This document shows positions 49,032 to 59,022 of a DNA stretch of 64,000 nucleotides, piece by piece. Under the pieces are notes generated by a model, which was not told where the DNA came from, ran no database searches, and was given only the letters and a program-made list of their open reading frames with translations. The translations under genes were made by a program, and so were the position numbers. How positions within the stretch are numbered: position 1 is the first letter of the stretch; each line of letters starts with the position of its first letter. The stretch comes from Azotobacter beijerinckii (GTDB taxonomy: Bacteria; Pseudomonadota; Gammaproteobacteria; Pseudomonadales; Pseudomonadaceae), in assembly GCF_900110885.1 (NCBI RefSeq), contig NZ_FOFJ01000004.1:1-64000 (forward strand), written 5' to 3'.

Positions 49032-49286
49032 ATGGCCGACGATCTCGAACTCAACCGACTTTTCTGGCACAGCCGGCGTGGCATGCTGGAGCTGGACGTG
49101 CTGCTGGTGCCTTTCGTGAAGGAGGCCTATTCCGCTCTGGATGCTGAGGATCAGGCGCGCTTTCGCAAGTTGCTGGAATGCGAGGATCAGGATATGTTCG
49201 GCTGGTTCATGCGCCGGGAAGAGCCGACAGATCCCGATTTGCAGCGCATGGTGAACATGATCCTGGACCGTGTCCAACCCAAGTGA
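49032..49286 (+). CDS. sdhE: FAD assembly factor SdhE
   Basis: This 84-aa protein promotes covalent FAD attachment to SdhA. The [10 protein letters not shown] motif (RGxxE) is conserved, and [14 protein letters not shown] is the other signature. The start is ATG 49032. The frame open upstream to 48924 lacks homology. It overlaps ygfX by 17 bases, forming the classic sdhE-ygfX pair. Confidence 0.94.
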   Translation: MADDLELNRLFWHSRRGMLELDVLLVPFVKEAYSALDAEDQARFRKLLECEDQDMFGWFMRREEPTDPDLQRMVNMILDRVQPK

Positions 49287-49722
49287 TGTCTTCGAGTGCC
49301 GCTGGCGGCCTTCGCGGCAGTTGCTGGCGGCCTACCTGATCGCTCAGACGCTGGCCCTGAGTTCTCTTGCACTGGCCGATATTCCTTCCTGGAGCCGCCT
49401 GCTCGGTGTCTTGCTGTGTCTGGCGCAGGCGGCCTGGTGTCTGCCCAGACAGATCCTGCTTTCCCATCCCGCAGCTTTCCGGGGCGTGCGCCGCACCGCC
49501 GAAGGTTGGCAGCTGTGGAGTGCTCGCAACGGCTGGCAGTCGGTGCAGTTGCGGCCGGACAGCCTGGCTTTGCCGCGGGCGATCGTCCTGCGCTTTCGCC
49601 TGGCGGATGGGCGGTGGGTGAGGGGCGTGTGCATCCCGCGCGATGCGCTGGCGCGGGATGTCCATCGGCGATTGCGGGTGCGGCTGAAGTTCAGCCGGCG
49701 TAGGTGGGCGGCACCAGAATAG
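49270..49722 (+). CDS. YgfX/CptA-type membrane protein
   Basis: This is a 150-aa protein with two adjacent hydrophobic segments (about residues 17-37 and 40-58) and a cytoplasmic C-terminal domain. The pairing with SdhE places it in the YgfX family, once proposed as a toxin (CptA) and now linked to SdhE function. The start is GTG 49270 inside sdhE. Its 3' end overlaps the convergent nadB by 32 bases. Confidence 0.78.
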   Translation: MSNPSDVFECRWRPSRQLLAAYLIAQTLALSSLALADIPSWSRLLGVLLCLAQAAWCLPRQILLSHPAAFRGVRRTAEGWQLWSARNGWQSVQLRPDSLALPRAIVLRFRLADGRWVRGVCIPRDALARDVHRRLRVRLKFSRRRWAAPE

Positions 49723-51307
49723 TGTCGCGTGCTTCGGGCAGCATGTCCGGGTAGTCGAGGGTGTAGTGCAGGCCGCGGCTTTCGTGGCGCTGCATGGCCG
49801 AGCGGATCATCAGGTCGGCGACCTGGGCCAGGTTACGCAGCTCGATCAAGTCACGGCTGACCTTGTAGTTGCTGTAGAACTCGTCGATTTCGCCGAGCAA
49901 CAGCCTGACCCGGTGTTGGGCGCGCTGCAGGCGCTTGCTGGTGCGCACGATGCCGACGTAGTCCCACATGAAGCGCCGCAGCTCGTCCCAGTTGTGCGCG
50001 ATGATCACATCCTCGTCGGAGTCGGTGACCTGGCTGGCGTCCCAGCTCGGCAGGTCGTTCGGCAGGCCGGCGTCCGCCATTTGCCTGAGGATGTCGAGCG
50101 CCGCGGAGCGGGCATAGACGAAGCACTCCAGCAGGGAGTTGCTGGCCATGCGGTTGGCACCGTGCAGACCGGTGAAGCTGGTTTCGCCGATGGCGTAGAG
50201 GCCGGGGATGTCGGTCCGTCCGTGGCTGTCGACGACGACGCCGCCGCAGGTGTAGTGAGCGGCGGGGACCACCGGGATCGGCTCGCGGGTGATGTCGATG
50301 CCGAAATCCAGGCAGCGTTCATAGACGGTCGGGAAGTGTGTCCGGATGAAGTCCGCCGGCTTGTGGCTGATGTCCAGATACACGCAGTCGATCCCGAGGC
50401 GCTTCATTTCGTGGTCGATGGCGCGGGCGACGATGTCCCGTGGGGCCAGTTCGGCTCGGGAGTCGAAGCGTGGCATGAAGCGCTCGCCGTTGGGCAGCTT
50501 GAGCAGTCCGCCTTCGCCGCGCAGGGCTTCGGTGATCAGGAAACTCTTGGCCTGCGGATGGTACAGGCAAGTGGGGTGGAACTGGTTGAATTCCAGGTTG
50601 CCCACCCGGCAGCCGGCGCGCCAGGCCATGGCGATGCCGTCGCCGCAGGCGCTGTCGGGGTTGCTGGTGTAGAGGTAGACCTTGGCTGCCCCGCCGCAGG
50701 CAAGTGTGGTGAAGCGCGCGCTGTAGGTGTCGACCTCGCCGCTCTGGCGGTTGAGTACGTAGGCCCCCAGACAGCGCTTGCCGGGCAGGCCGAGCTTGCT
50801 TTCGGTGATCAGATCGATGGCGACGTGTTGTTCGAGCAGCTCGATGTTCGGCCGCTCCCGGGCCTGGGCCAGCAGGGTCTTGAAGATGGCTGCGCCGGTG
50901 GCGTCTGCGGCATGGATGATGCGCCGGTGGCTGTGACCGCCTTCGCGGGTCAGGTGGAATGCGAAGCCACCGTCATCGCGCGCCGTGGGGTCTTCGCGGG
51001 TGAAGGGAACGCCTTGTTCGATCAGCCACTGGATGGCTTCGCGGCTATGCTCCACGGTGAAGCGTACCGCTTCTGCTCTGCAGAGTCCGGCGCCGGCGAT
51101 CAGCGTGTCTTCGACATGGGACTCGACGGTATCGGTATCGTCCAGCACGGCGGCGACGCCGCCTTGAGCCCTGAAGGTCGAGCCGTTGGAGAGTTCTCCC
51201 TTGCTCAGAACCGCGATGCGTAGGTGGTGCGGCAGGGTGAGTGCCAGGGTAAGGCCGGCCGCTCCGCTGCCAATGATCAGGACATCATGCTGAAAATGTT
51301 GGCTCAT
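49691..51307 (-). CDS. nadB: L-aspartate oxidase NadB
   Basis: This is a 538-aa FAD enzyme oxidising L-aspartate to iminoaspartate for NAD synthesis. The dinucleotide motif [15 protein letters not shown] is at the N-terminus, with [12 protein letters not shown] and HTGG-type FAD and active-site motifs ([37 protein letters not shown]). The start is ATG 51307. It is divergent from algU, a Pseudomonas-conserved arrangement. Confidence 0.96.
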   Translation of the reverse strand: MSQHFQHDVLIIGSGAAGLTLALTLPHHLRIAVLSKGELSNGSTFRAQGGVAAVLDDTDTVESHVEDTLIAGAGLCRAEAVRFTVEHSREAIQWLIEQGVPFTREDPTARDDGGFAFHLTREGGHSHRRIIHAADATGAAIFKTLLAQARERPNIELLEQHVAIDLITESKLGLPGKRCLGAYVLNRQSGEVDTYSARFTTLACGGAAKVYLYTSNPDSACGDGIAMAWRAGCRVGNLEFNQFHPTCLYHPQAKSFLITEALRGEGGLLKLPNGERFMPRFDSRAELAPRDIVARAIDHEMKRLGIDCVYLDISHKPADFIRTHFPTVYERCLDFGIDITREPIPVVPAAHYTCGGVVVDSHGRTDIPGLYAIGETSFTGLHGANRMASNSLLECFVYARSAALDILRQMADAGLPNDLPSWDASQVTDSDEDVIIAHNWDELRRFMWDYVGIVRTSKRLQRAQHRVRLLLGEIDEFYSNYKVSRDLIELRNLAQVADLMIRSAMQRHESRGLHYTLDYPDMLPEARDTILVPPTYAG

Positions 51308-51389
51308 GTCGAAAAAATCCGGGAAAAGCAAGCACTAGTAGAGAGAAGCCGGGCTTGGCACAATCGCCGACTCGGCTGCAGGGGTCAGA

Positions 51390-51416
51390 GGAACTCTGCC
51401 CTCTTTTGGGAATCAA
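51390..51416 (+). promoter_or_regulatory. Distal sigmaE/AlgU-type promoter of algU
   Basis: GGAACTC (51390-51396) and TCAA (51413-51416) are separated by 16 bp, matching the extracytoplasmic sigma pattern GAACTT-N16-TCnnA. The spacing equals that of the proximal copy. It lies about 245 bases before algU. Confidence 0.5.
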
Positions 51417-51573
51417 TAATCGGCTGTAACAGGATGGCACACCGGTTGGCGACAGTGAAAGCTCAGAGAAGAGCATGGTTAGCCCTGTGAGTGACTATTC
51501 CCATGGCGGGTAGTTCAGGTTGCTTGATCCGTTCGGAGTTGTTCGCTTTCTACGGGAGGCCTCGCTTGGGAGA

Positions 51574-51600
51574 GGAACTTTTGCTTAATGCCTGCGTCAA
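51574..51600 (+). promoter_or_regulatory. Proximal sigmaE/AlgU-type promoter of algU
   Basis: GGAACTT (51574-51580) with TCAA (51597-51600) at 16-bp spacing is a strong match to the AlgU consensus, and AlgU is known to activate its own gene in P. aeruginosa. It lies about 60 bases upstream of the ATG. Confidence 0.75.
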
Positions 51601-51660
51601 TACAAACAAGATGATCCAGTACCTGATGCTATGTGTCCTCGGGTTTAACGAGGAGTATTC

Positions 51661-52242
51661 ATGTTAAGCCAGGAGCAGGATCAGCAATTGGTCGAGCGGG
51701 TGCAGCGTGGCGACAGGCGAGCCTTCGATGTACTGGTGCTGAAGTACCAGCACAAGATTCTCGGTTTGATCGTGCGTTTCGTGCACGATGCCCATGAGGC
51801 TCAGGATGTCGCTCAGGAAGCCTTCATCAAGGCCTATCGCGCGCTCGGCAATTTTCGTGGCGATAGCGCTTTCTATACCTGGCTGTATCGCATTGCCATC
51901 AATACCGCGAAGAATCATCTGGTAGCCCGTGGGCGGCGTCCCCCGGACAGCGATGTGAGTGCTGGCGATGCCGAGTTCTACGAGGGCGACCACGCGCTGA
52001 AGGATATCGAGTCGCCGGAGCGTTCTCTGCTGCGGGATGAAATCGAAGCCACCGTACATCGCACCATCCAGCAACTGCCGGAAGATCTGCGGACGGCACT
52101 GACGCTGCGCGAGTTCGACGGTCTGAGTTATGAGGATATTGCCAGTGCCATGCAATGTCCGGTTGGAACTGTGCGCTCACGCATCTTTCGGGCGCGTGAG
52201 GCGATCGATAAAGCGCTGCAGCCATTACTGCAGGAAACCTGA
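51661..52242 (+). CDS. algU: Extracytoplasmic sigma factor AlgU (RpoE, sigma22)
   Basis: This is a 193-aa ECF sigma factor. Region 2 (AFDVLVLKYQHKILGL to AFIKAYRAL) recognises -10, and region 4 (LREFDGLSYEDIASAMQ then VGTVRSRIFRAR) recognises -35. It directs envelope-stress genes and, in Pseudomonas and Azotobacter, alginate production and encystment. It is the first gene of algU-mucA-mucB-mucC-mucD. The ribosome-binding site AACGAGGAG precedes the ATG. Confidence 0.97.
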   Translation: MLSQEQDQQLVERVQRGDRRAFDVLVLKYQHKILGLIVRFVHDAHEAQDVAQEAFIKAYRALGNFRGDSAFYTWLYRIAINTAKNHLVARGRRPPDSDVSAGDAEFYEGDHALKDIESPERSLLRDEIEATVHRTIQQLPEDLRTALTLREFDGLSYEDIASAMQCPVGTVRSRIFRAREAIDKALQPLLQET

Positions 52243-52274
52243 GACAGCGGCCGTCAGCCGAGAGAGGTATCGTC

Positions 52275-52886
52275 ATGAGTCGTGAAGCCCTGTATGAATC
52301 GCTGTCCGCGGTGATGGATGACGAGGCGGACGAGTTGGAGTTGCATCGTGTGCTCGCTGCCGGCCGGGACGATGCCGAGTTTCGGGCCACCTGGGCGCGT
52401 TATCAGCTGGCGCGGGCCGCCATGCACAAGGAGTTGCTGGAGCCGCGCCTGGATATCGCTGCGTCGGTTTCTGCGGCCTTGTCCATGGAGGACACACCCA
52501 AGGTCAAGATAGAGAACACTCCCAAGGCCCGGCGCTTTTCCTGGGGGATGATTGGGCGTATAGCTGTGGCCGCCTCGGTGACGGTCGCGGTGCTGGCTGG
52601 CGTTCGTCTCTACAACCAGAGCGAGAGGGCAGGGGCCGAAATGGCCCAGCAGTCAACTCAGCCTTCCCTGCCGATACCGCAGGCGCATGGGACGCCGGTT
52701 TTGGCCGGTTATACCGAGGGCGCCGAGCAGCCTCAGGCATCCTCACCCAGCGAGGCGGAGCAAGACGCGAACTGGCATGAAAAAAGGCTTCCAGCCTATA
52801 TTCGCCAGCACGCACAGCAGTCGACTGTGAATGGGACCGAGAGTACCTTGCCCTATGCCCGCTCGAGCAGTCTGGAAAATCGCTGA
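52275..52886 (+). CDS. mucA: Anti-sigma factor MucA
   Basis: This is a 203-aa inner-membrane anti-sigma factor. The cytoplasmic N-terminus (EALYESLSAVMDDEADELEL) binds AlgU, one transmembrane helix spans about residues 94-113, and a periplasmic tail binds MucB. The length is close to intact MucA proteins (about 195 aa) and no mucA22-type truncation is present, so the brake on AlgU appears functional. Confidence 0.95.
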   Translation: MSREALYESLSAVMDDEADELELHRVLAAGRDDAEFRATWARYQLARAAMHKELLEPRLDIAASVSAALSMEDTPKVKIENTPKARRFSWGMIGRIAVAASVTVAVLAGVRLYNQSERAGAEMAQQSTQPSLPIPQAHGTPVLAGYTEGAEQPQASSPSEAEQDANWHEKRLPAYIRQHAQQSTVNGTESTLPYARSSSLENR

Positions 52887-52894
52887 GGAGGAGC

Positions 52895-53839
52895 ATGCGT
52901 TTTTTTTCTCTGCTTTTGCTCGGCGGCAGTTTGGTGATGCCAGCACATGCTGCGGATGCGCAAAACTGGCTGAGTCGCCTGTTGAAGGCGGAGAGGCAGC
53001 AAAGCTTCCAGGGTGTCTTCGTCTACGAGCGCAATGGCAGTTTTTCCACTCATGCCATCTGGCACCTGATCGGCCAGAATGGGGGCATGCGAGAACGTCT
53101 TCTGAAGCTGGATGGTTCGCCCGCGGAGATGCTGCGCGTCGACGGGCGCCTTCGGTGCGTAAGCAGCACTTCGGCCGATCAATTGATCGAGGAAGGGGCT
53201 TGGCCACCGCGGCCGCTGGATCCGCAGGAACTGACCAACTGGTATGAGTTGCGAATGGTCGGCGAGTCCCGGGTTGCCGGCCGTACTGCGGTCGTGCTGG
53301 CTATCCTGCCGCGTGATCAGTATCGCTATGGTTTCGAGTTGCATCTTGATCGTGAGACCGCCCTTCCACTCAAATCCCTCCTGCTGAACGAGAAAGGCCA
53401 ACTGCTTGAGCGTTTCCAGTTCACTCAGTTGGATACGTCCACTACCCTCGCCAAGGAGAGGCTGGAGCCGGGGCCGGCCTGTCGCCCGGTCAAAGTTCTG
53501 AGCGCCGAGGGGGCGGAGCAGGATTCCTGGCGTTCCGAATGGCTGCCGCCGGGATTTACTCTGCGCAGTGTGCATGCCCAGCCCAGTCCCATCTCGGGTG
53601 AAACCCTTACCTATTTGATGTACGGTGATGGCTTGGCGCGCTTTTCGGTGTTCATCGAGCCGTTGCGTGGCGTTCCCGTCGAAGACGCGCGCAGTCAGGT
53701 GGGGCCGACCGTTGCGGTATCCAAACGCATGGCGACGGCAGATGGCGATATGATGATCACTGTCATCGGCGAGATCCCTTTGGGAACGGCCGAGCGTATC
53801 GCGCTATCGATGCGTGCGGCTGGGGAAAAGGCTGATTGA
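52895..53839 (+). CDS. mucB: Periplasmic AlgU regulator MucB
   Basis: This is a 314-aa RseB-type protein. Signal peptide MRFFSLLLLGGSLVMPAHA is followed by two lipoprotein-fold domains (QSFQGVFVYERNGSFSTHAIWH and a C-terminal domain from SEWLPPGFTL). It shields MucA from proteolysis and senses LPS or lipid intermediates. Its stop shares a base with mucC. Confidence 0.94.
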   Translation: MRFFSLLLLGGSLVMPAHAADAQNWLSRLLKAERQQSFQGVFVYERNGSFSTHAIWHLIGQNGGMRERLLKLDGSPAEMLRVDGRLRCVSSTSADQLIEEGAWPPRPLDPQELTNWYELRMVGESRVAGRTAVVLAILPRDQYRYGFELHLDRETALPLKSLLLNEKGQLLERFQFTQLDTSTTLAKERLEPGPACRPVKVLSAEGAEQDSWRSEWLPPGFTLRSVHAQPSPISGETLTYLMYGDGLARFSVFIEPLRGVPVEDARSQVGPTVAVSKRMATADGDMMITVIGEIPLGTAERIALSMRAAGEKAD

Positions 53840-54309
53840 TGATTGAAGAGCAGTGCCTGGTCGTGGCGGTCGAAAGTGGGGCTGTGTGGGTTGAGGTCCA
53901 GCGCAAAAGTGGCTGCCCAGGTTGTGCGACGAGTGCTGGCTGTGGGCAGGGCCTGCTGGAGCGATTGGGGGCGGGCGGGGGGCGCAAGCGCATGCGTGCC
54001 TTGTCGATCATGCCGCTTCGAGTTGGCGATTCTGTCGTTGTCGGCATGCGGGAAGATTTCCTGTTGCGCAGCGCCCTTGCAGTCTACCTGTTACCGTTAC
54101 TGGGCTTGTTTGTCTTCGCCATTCCTGTTCAGCAGATCGGTTTCGGGGAGCCACTGGTGATTCTCGCCGGCTTCCTGGGGTTTGCCTCTGCTTGGATCTT
54201 GATGCGTAGGACAAGCCGGCGTGTGATGGACGACCCTGCATGGCAGCCGGTAGTGTTGCGTGCCTTGCCTGGCACTCTAGAAGGGCATGCCGGGCGTGCG
54301 GCTTTTTGA
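53839..54309 (+). CDS. mucC: RseC-family membrane protein MucC
   Basis: This is a 156-aa protein. The N-terminal Cys-rich motif CPGCATSAGCGQG (CxxC-x5-C) is typical for RseC/MucC. Two transmembrane helices follow (about 82-100 and 106-123). It modulates AlgU activity, with a role that is modest and poorly defined. ATG 53839 overlaps the mucB stop by one base. TTG 53836 is less likely. Confidence 0.88.
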   Translation: MIEEQCLVVAVESGAVWVEVQRKSGCPGCATSAGCGQGLLERLGAGGGRKRMRALSIMPLRVGDSVVVGMREDFLLRSALAVYLLPLLGLFVFAIPVQQIGFGEPLVILAGFLGFASAWILMRRTSRRVMDDPAWQPVVLRALPGTLEGHAGRAAF

Positions 54310-54322
54310 GTGGAGGAGCGGT

Positions 54323-55747
54323 ATGTTGAAATTAGGTTTTAAGTCCTTCGCCTCCGTCCTGGCAGGCGCCTTGTTGCTTGGGCAGTCGCTGCTCGCGCAG
54401 GCGCAGTTGCCTGACTTTACCGAGCTGGTGGAGTCGGCCTCTCCGGCGGTGGTCAATATCAGTACCCGACAGAAGCTTCCCGATAGTGCCATGGCGGAGG
54501 GAATGCCCGATCTCGAAGGTCTCCCGCCGCTCTTCAGGGAGTTCCTGGAGCGCAGTATTCCTCAGACCCCTCGTGCGCCGAACAGCAATGGCCGTCAGCG
54601 CGAGGCGCATTCCTTGGGGTCGGGCTTCATCATTTCCGCGGATGGTTATGTGCTGACCAACAACCATGTGGTTGCCGATGCTGATGAAATCATCGTTCGA
54701 CTGTCCGATCGCAGCGAGCTCGAGGCCGAACTGGTCGGTGCCGATCCGCTTACCGACGTGGCTCTGCTGAAGGTCAAGGGCTCGAACCTCCCCACCGTCA
54801 AGCTTGGCCGCTCCGATGAGTTGAAGGTCGGGGAGTGGGTTCTAGCCATCGGTTCGCCTTTCGGTTTCGATCATTCCGTGACGGCCGGCATCATCAGTGC
54901 CACGGGGCGGAGCCTGCCGAACGAGAGTTACGTGCCTTTCATCCAGACCGATGTGGCAATCAATCCCGGCAATTCCGGGGGGCCGCTCTTCGATCTGGAG
55001 GGGCGCGTGATCGGGATCAATTCGCAGATTTTTACCCGCTCGGGCGGTTTCATGGGATTGTCCTTCGCCATTCCCATCGAGGTTGCCATGGGGGTGGCCG
55101 ATCAATTGAAAGCGACCGGCAAGGTTGCCCGCGGCTGGCTGGGCGTGGTCATTCAGGAGGTCAGCAAGGATCTGGCCGAGTCCTTCGGTCTGGACAAGCC
55201 GGCCGGGGCGCTCATCGCTCAGGTCTTGGAAGGCAGTCCAGCGGACAAGGGGGGCTTGCAGGTCGGGGATGTCATTCTCGGAATGGACGGTCATCCGATC
55301 GTGATGTCGGCCGATCTACCGCACTTGGTTGGCGGGCTGAAGCCCGGAGCCAGAGCCAATCTTGAGGTCGTGCGTGAGGGGAAACGGCAAAACATCGCCG
55401 TCACGGTGGGGGCCTTGCCGGCGGAAGGTGACGAGGTTAAGCCGAGCGTTGCTGGCGTGGAGCGAAGCAGCAATCGTCTGGGCGTGACAGTCACCGAGCT
55501 GACTCCCGAGCAGAAGAAGTCCCTCGACCTCAAGGGTGGCGTGGTCATTAGTGAAGTGCTGAACGGTCCGGCGGCCCTGATTGGCTTGCGGCCTGGTGAT
55601 GTGATCACCCATCTGAACAACCAAGCGATCGACTCGGCAAAGACCTTTGCCGAAGTGGCCGGTGCACTGCCGAAAGACCGTTCGGTGTCCATGCGGGTGC
55701 TGCGTCAGGGGCGGGCCAGTTTCATTACGTTCAAATTGGCCGAGTAA
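54323..55747 (+). CDS. mucD: HtrA-type periplasmic protease MucD
   Basis: This is a 474-aa DegP-like serine protease. Signal peptide (residues 1-27, ending LLAQAQA-like) is followed by a trypsin domain with triad His115 (NNHVVADAD), Asp145 (LTDVALLKV) and Ser218 (GNSGGPLF), then two PDZ domains (about 270-360 and 380-470). It removes misfolded envelope proteins and lowers AlgU signalling. GGAGGAG precedes ATG 54323. The open frame to 54287 lies within mucC. Confidence 0.96.
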   Translation: MLKLGFKSFASVLAGALLLGQSLLAQAQLPDFTELVESASPAVVNISTRQKLPDSAMAEGMPDLEGLPPLFREFLERSIPQTPRAPNSNGRQREAHSLGSGFIISADGYVLTNNHVVADADEIIVRLSDRSELEAELVGADPLTDVALLKVKGSNLPTVKLGRSDELKVGEWVLAIGSPFGFDHSVTAGIISATGRSLPNESYVPFIQTDVAINPGNSGGPLFDLEGRVIGINSQIFTRSGGFMGLSFAIPIEVAMGVADQLKATGKVARGWLGVVIQEVSKDLAESFGLDKPAGALIAQVLEGSPADKGGLQVGDVILGMDGHPIVMSADLPHLVGGLKPGARANLEVVREGKRQNIAVTVGALPAEGDEVKPSVAGVERSSNRLGVTVTELTPEQKKSLDLKGGVVISEVLNGPAALIGLRPGDVITHLNNQAIDSAKTFAEVAGALPKDRSVSMRVLRQGRASFITFKLAE

Positions 55748-55758
55748 ACCTTTCAGGG

Positions 55759-55793
55759 CACGAAAAAGGGCGGTCTCACCGCCCTTTTTCGTG
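55759..55793 (+). terminator. Strong intrinsic terminator after mucD
   Basis: A perfect 16-bp stem (55759-55774 with 55778-55793) with loop CTC contains A5 on the left and T5 on the right arm. It ends the algU-mucABCD operon and could work in either direction. Confidence 0.93.
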
Positions 55794-55896
55794 TTTGTCA
55801 AGAGAGGGTAGTGCGTGACGTTGGTAATATCGATCAGTTAAACTCTCCGGCTATTTTCGACGGCTAGCCCGCCTGCGCCTTTTCGAGTGCTGAACT

Positions 55897-57696
55897 GTGA
55901 GTGACCTCAGTCATATCCGCAATTTCTCCATCATCGCCCATATCGATCACGGCAAGTCGACACTGGCAGACCGATTCATCCAGATCTGCGGCGGTCTTTC
56001 GGAGCGCGAGATGGAGGCCCAAGTTCTGGACTCCATGGACCTCGAGCGCGAACGCGGCATCACCATCAAGGCCCATAGCGTGACCCTGCACTACAAGGCG
56101 CAGGACGGCAAAACCTACCAGTTGAACTTCATCGACACTCCCGGCCATGTCGACTTCACCTACGAAGTCAGCCGTTCCCTGGCCGCCTGCGAGGGGGCTT
56201 TGCTGGTCGTGGATGCCGGTCAGGGCGTGGAGGCGCAATCGGTCGCCAACTGCTACACCGCCATCGAGCAGGGGCTGGAAGTGATGCCCGTGCTGAACAA
56301 GATGGATCTGCCCCAGGCCGAGCCGGAGCGGGTCAAGGACGAGATCGAACACATCATCGGCATCGATGCCGGTGATGCAGTCCCGTGCAGCGCCAAGAGT
56401 GGGATGGGTGTGCTTGACGTGCTGGAGCGTCTGGTCCAGGTCATCCCGCCCCCGGAGGGCGAGATCGAGGCGCCGTTGCAGGCGTTGATCATCGACTCCT
56501 GGTTCGACAACTACCTGGGCGTGGTCTCGCTGGTACGGGTCAAGCACGGCCGGGTGAAGAAGGGCGACAAGATTCTGGTGAAGTCCACCGGCAAGCTCCA
56601 TCAAGTGGACAGCGTTGGGGTTTTCACCCCGAAGCACGCCGAGATGCCAGACCTCAAGGCGGGCGAGGTGGGTTTCATCATCGCCGGCATCAAGGACATC
56701 CATGGTGCGCCGGTAGGCGATACCCTGACCCTCTCCAGTACTCCTGACGTGGACATGCTGCCGGGCTTCCAGCGGATCAAGCCGCAGGTATATGCCGGCC
56801 TGTTTCCGGTCAGCTCGGACGATTTCGAGGATTTCCGCGAGGCGCTGCAGAAGCTGACGCTGAACGACGCCGCGCTGCAGTACGAGCCGGAAAGCTCGGA
56901 TGCGCTCGGTTTCGGGTTCCGCATCGGCTTCCTCGGCATGCTGCACATGGAGATCATCCAGGAGCGCCTGGAGCGCGAATACGACCTGGATCTGATCACC
57001 ACGGCGCCGACCGTGGTCTACGAGGTCCTGCTGAAGAACGGCGACACGGTTTATGTCGACAACCCGTCGAAGTTGCCGGATCTGTCGTCGATAGCCGAAA
57101 TGCGCGAGCCGATCGTGCGAGCCAATATCCTGGTGCCGCAGGAGCATCTGGGCAACGTCATTAACCTGTGCATCGAGAAGCGTGGCGTCCAGCGCGACAT
57201 GCAGTTCCTCAGCAGCCAGGTGCAGATCAGCTATGACCTGCCGATGAACGAGGTGGTGCTGGATTTCTTCGACCGGCTGAAGTCGGTCAGTCGCGGTTAT
57301 GCCTCGCTGGATTACAGCTTCGATCGCTTCCAGCCTGCCAATCTGGTCAGGTTGGACGTGCTGATCAATGGCGACAAGGTGGATGCTCTGGCGCTCATCG
57401 TGCACCGCGACAAGTCCCATCAGAAGGGGCGGGCACTCACCGAGAAGATGAAGGAACTGATCCCTCGGCAGATGTTCGATGTGGCCATTCAGGCCGCTAT
57501 CGGTGGGCAGGTCGTGGCGCGAACCACGGTCAAGGCGCTGAGAAAAAACGTGCTGGCAAAGTGCTATGGTGGCGACGTGAGCCGCAAGCGCAAGTTGCTG
57601 GAGAAGCAGAAGGCCGGCAAGAAGCGGATGAAGCAGGTTGGCAGTGTGGAGATTCCACAGGAAGCCTTCCTCGCGGTGCTCAAGGTAGATAGTTAG
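55897..57696 (+). CDS. lepA: Elongation factor 4 (LepA) back-translocase
   Basis: This is a 599-aa translational GTPase. G1 is [14 protein letters not shown]2 [13 protein letters not shown]3 DTPGHVDF, and G4 NKMDLP. EF4-specific C-terminal domain sequence is present ([13 protein letters not shown], and the tail [13 protein letters not shown]). It remodels stalled ribosomes. The start is GTG 55897. It opens the operon lepA-lepB-DUF4845-rnc-era-recO-pdxJ. Confidence 0.97.
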   Translation: MSDLSHIRNFSIIAHIDHGKSTLADRFIQICGGLSEREMEAQVLDSMDLERERGITIKAHSVTLHYKAQDGKTYQLNFIDTPGHVDFTYEVSRSLAACEGALLVVDAGQGVEAQSVANCYTAIEQGLEVMPVLNKMDLPQAEPERVKDEIEHIIGIDAGDAVPCSAKSGMGVLDVLERLVQVIPPPEGEIEAPLQALIIDSWFDNYLGVVSLVRVKHGRVKKGDKILVKSTGKLHQVDSVGVFTPKHAEMPDLKAGEVGFIIAGIKDIHGAPVGDTLTLSSTPDVDMLPGFQRIKPQVYAGLFPVSSDDFEDFREALQKLTLNDAALQYEPESSDALGFGFRIGFLGMLHMEIIQERLEREYDLDLITTAPTVVYEVLLKNGDTVYVDNPSKLPDLSSIAEMREPIVRANILVPQEHLGNVINLCIEKRGVQRDMQFLSSQVQISYDLPMNEVVLDFFDRLKSVSRGYASLDYSFDRFQPANLVRLDVLINGDKVDALALIVHRDKSHQKGRALTEKMKELIPRQMFDVAIQAAIGGQVVARTTVKALRKNVLAKCYGGDVSRKRKLLEKQKAGKKRMKQVGSVEIPQEAFLAVLKVDS

Positions 57697-57700
57697 CCCT

Positions 57701-58552
57701 ATGTCGATCAATTTCCCCCTGTTGCTGGTGCTGGCGGTGCTGGTCAGCGGTGCATTGGCTCTGCTGGATCTGGTCTTGTTGGCGCCACGTCGACGGGCGG
57801 CGATCACCGCATACGAGGGCAGTGTCGACAAGCCCGATCAGAACGTGGTGGAGCGCCTGAGCAAGGAGCCGCTGCTGGTCGAGTACGGCAAGTCGTTCTT
57901 CCCGGTCTTGGCCATCGTGCTGGTGCTGCGCTCCTTCTTGGTAGAGCCTTTCCAGATTCCTTCGGGCTCGATGAAGCCCACCCTGGAAGTGGGCGACTTC
58001 ATTCTGGTGAACAAGTTCGCCTATGGTATCCGACTGCCGGTGTTGGACACCAAGGTAATCGAAGTGGGCGAGCCGCAGCGTGGCGACGTCATGGTCTTCC
58101 GCTACCCGAGCGATCCGAACATCAACTACATCAAGCGAGTGGTCGGCTTGCCGGGCGACCATATCCGCTATGACAGCGACAAGCGCCTGTTCGTCAATGG
58201 GGTGCCGGTTGCCGAGCAACTGCTGGGCAAGGCACCGGGGATTCTGGGCAGTGCGGTGCTTTACAAGGAGCAAATCGGCGATGTCGACCACCTGATCCGC
58301 AAGGAAACGAGGCGCCCCGCCGAGCCCTCTCACGAATGGGTGGTGCCGGAAGGCCACTATTTCATGATGGGCGACAACCGCGACAACTCCAACGACAGTC
58401 GTTACTGGAACGACCCGCAGATCGCTGGCGAGATGCAGGGTATGGTTCCGGACGAGAACATCGTCGGCAAGGCCTTCGCCGTCTGGATGAGCTGGCCGGA
58501 GCCCAAGTGGCAGAATCTGCCGAACTTCACCCGCGTCGGCCTGATCCGCTGA
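57701..58552 (+). CDS. lepB: Signal peptidase I LepB
   Basis: This is a 283-aa inner-membrane protease that removes signal peptides. Two N-terminal transmembrane helices (about 4-24 and 65-85) precede the periplasmic domain. The catalytic Ser90 is in PSGSMKPTL and Lys145 in [12 protein letters not shown], and [13 protein letters not shown] is box E. It begins four bases after lepA. Confidence 0.97.
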   Translation: MSINFPLLLVLAVLVSGALALLDLVLLAPRRRAAITAYEGSVDKPDQNVVERLSKEPLLVEYGKSFFPVLAIVLVLRSFLVEPFQIPSGSMKPTLEVGDFILVNKFAYGIRLPVLDTKVIEVGEPQRGDVMVFRYPSDPNINYIKRVVGLPGDHIRYDSDKRLFVNGVPVAEQLLGKAPGILGSAVLYKEQIGDVDHLIRKETRRPAEPSHEWVVPEGHYFMMGDNRDNSNDSRYWNDPQIAGEMQGMVPDENIVGKAFAVWMSWPEPKWQNLPNFTRVGLIR

Positions 58553-58644
58553 GCCCTCGACAAATGTGCGGTACTCGCCAGCACGGTGGGGCAGCCTCTC
58601 TATAGGCTGTGTCCGCCGTCAATGGCTGTTGAAAGAGATCGAGC

Positions 58645-59022
58645 ATGAAATTCCCGCACTCACAGAAAGGCCTGTCGATACTGAGTTGGCTGGTTGTGCT
58701 GGCCGTGGTGGCATTCTTCGCCAGTACGGCGTTCAAGGTGATGCCCCATTATTTCGACTATATGTCCATGGAGAAGATCATCATCTCCATCGAAACGGAG
58801 CGGGCCGCGGATATCCGCAGCGTCGGAGACTTCTATGCCCATGTCAGCAAGGGTATGCAGGTCAACAACCTCCGGGACCTGAATCTGCAAGAGGTGCTGA
58901 AAGTGACCCTCGAAAACAACGAGTTTCGCGCCCATCTAAAATACGAAAAGCGCGAGCCGCTGATCGAGAACCTCGATCTGGTGGTGAATTTCGACAAAGA
59001 ATTCCGTGTACCCATGCCGTGA
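58645..59022 (+). CDS. DUF4845 membrane protein
   Basis: This is a 125-aa protein. One N-terminal transmembrane helix follows [19 protein letters not shown], like a pseudopilin N-terminus without its processing site. The rest is the DUF4845 domain with [19 protein letters not shown]. It is conserved between lepB and rnc in gammaproteobacteria. Function is unknown, with an envelope role likely by association with LepB. It overlaps rnc. Confidence 0.88.
   Translation: MKFPHSQKGLSILSWLVVLAVVAFFASTAFKVMPHYFDYMSMEKIIISIETERAADIRSVGDFYAHVSKGMQVNNLRDLNLQEVLKVTLENNEFRAHLKYEKREPLIENLDLVVNFDKEFRVPMP

Larger units (their letters stand above)
51308..51660. promoter_or_regulatory. nadB-algU intergenic control region
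   Basis: This 353-base non-coding spacer carries two AlgU/sigmaE-type promoters towards algU (listed separately). The promoter for nadB on the minus strand was not resolved. No gene is supported here. Confidence 0.6.
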
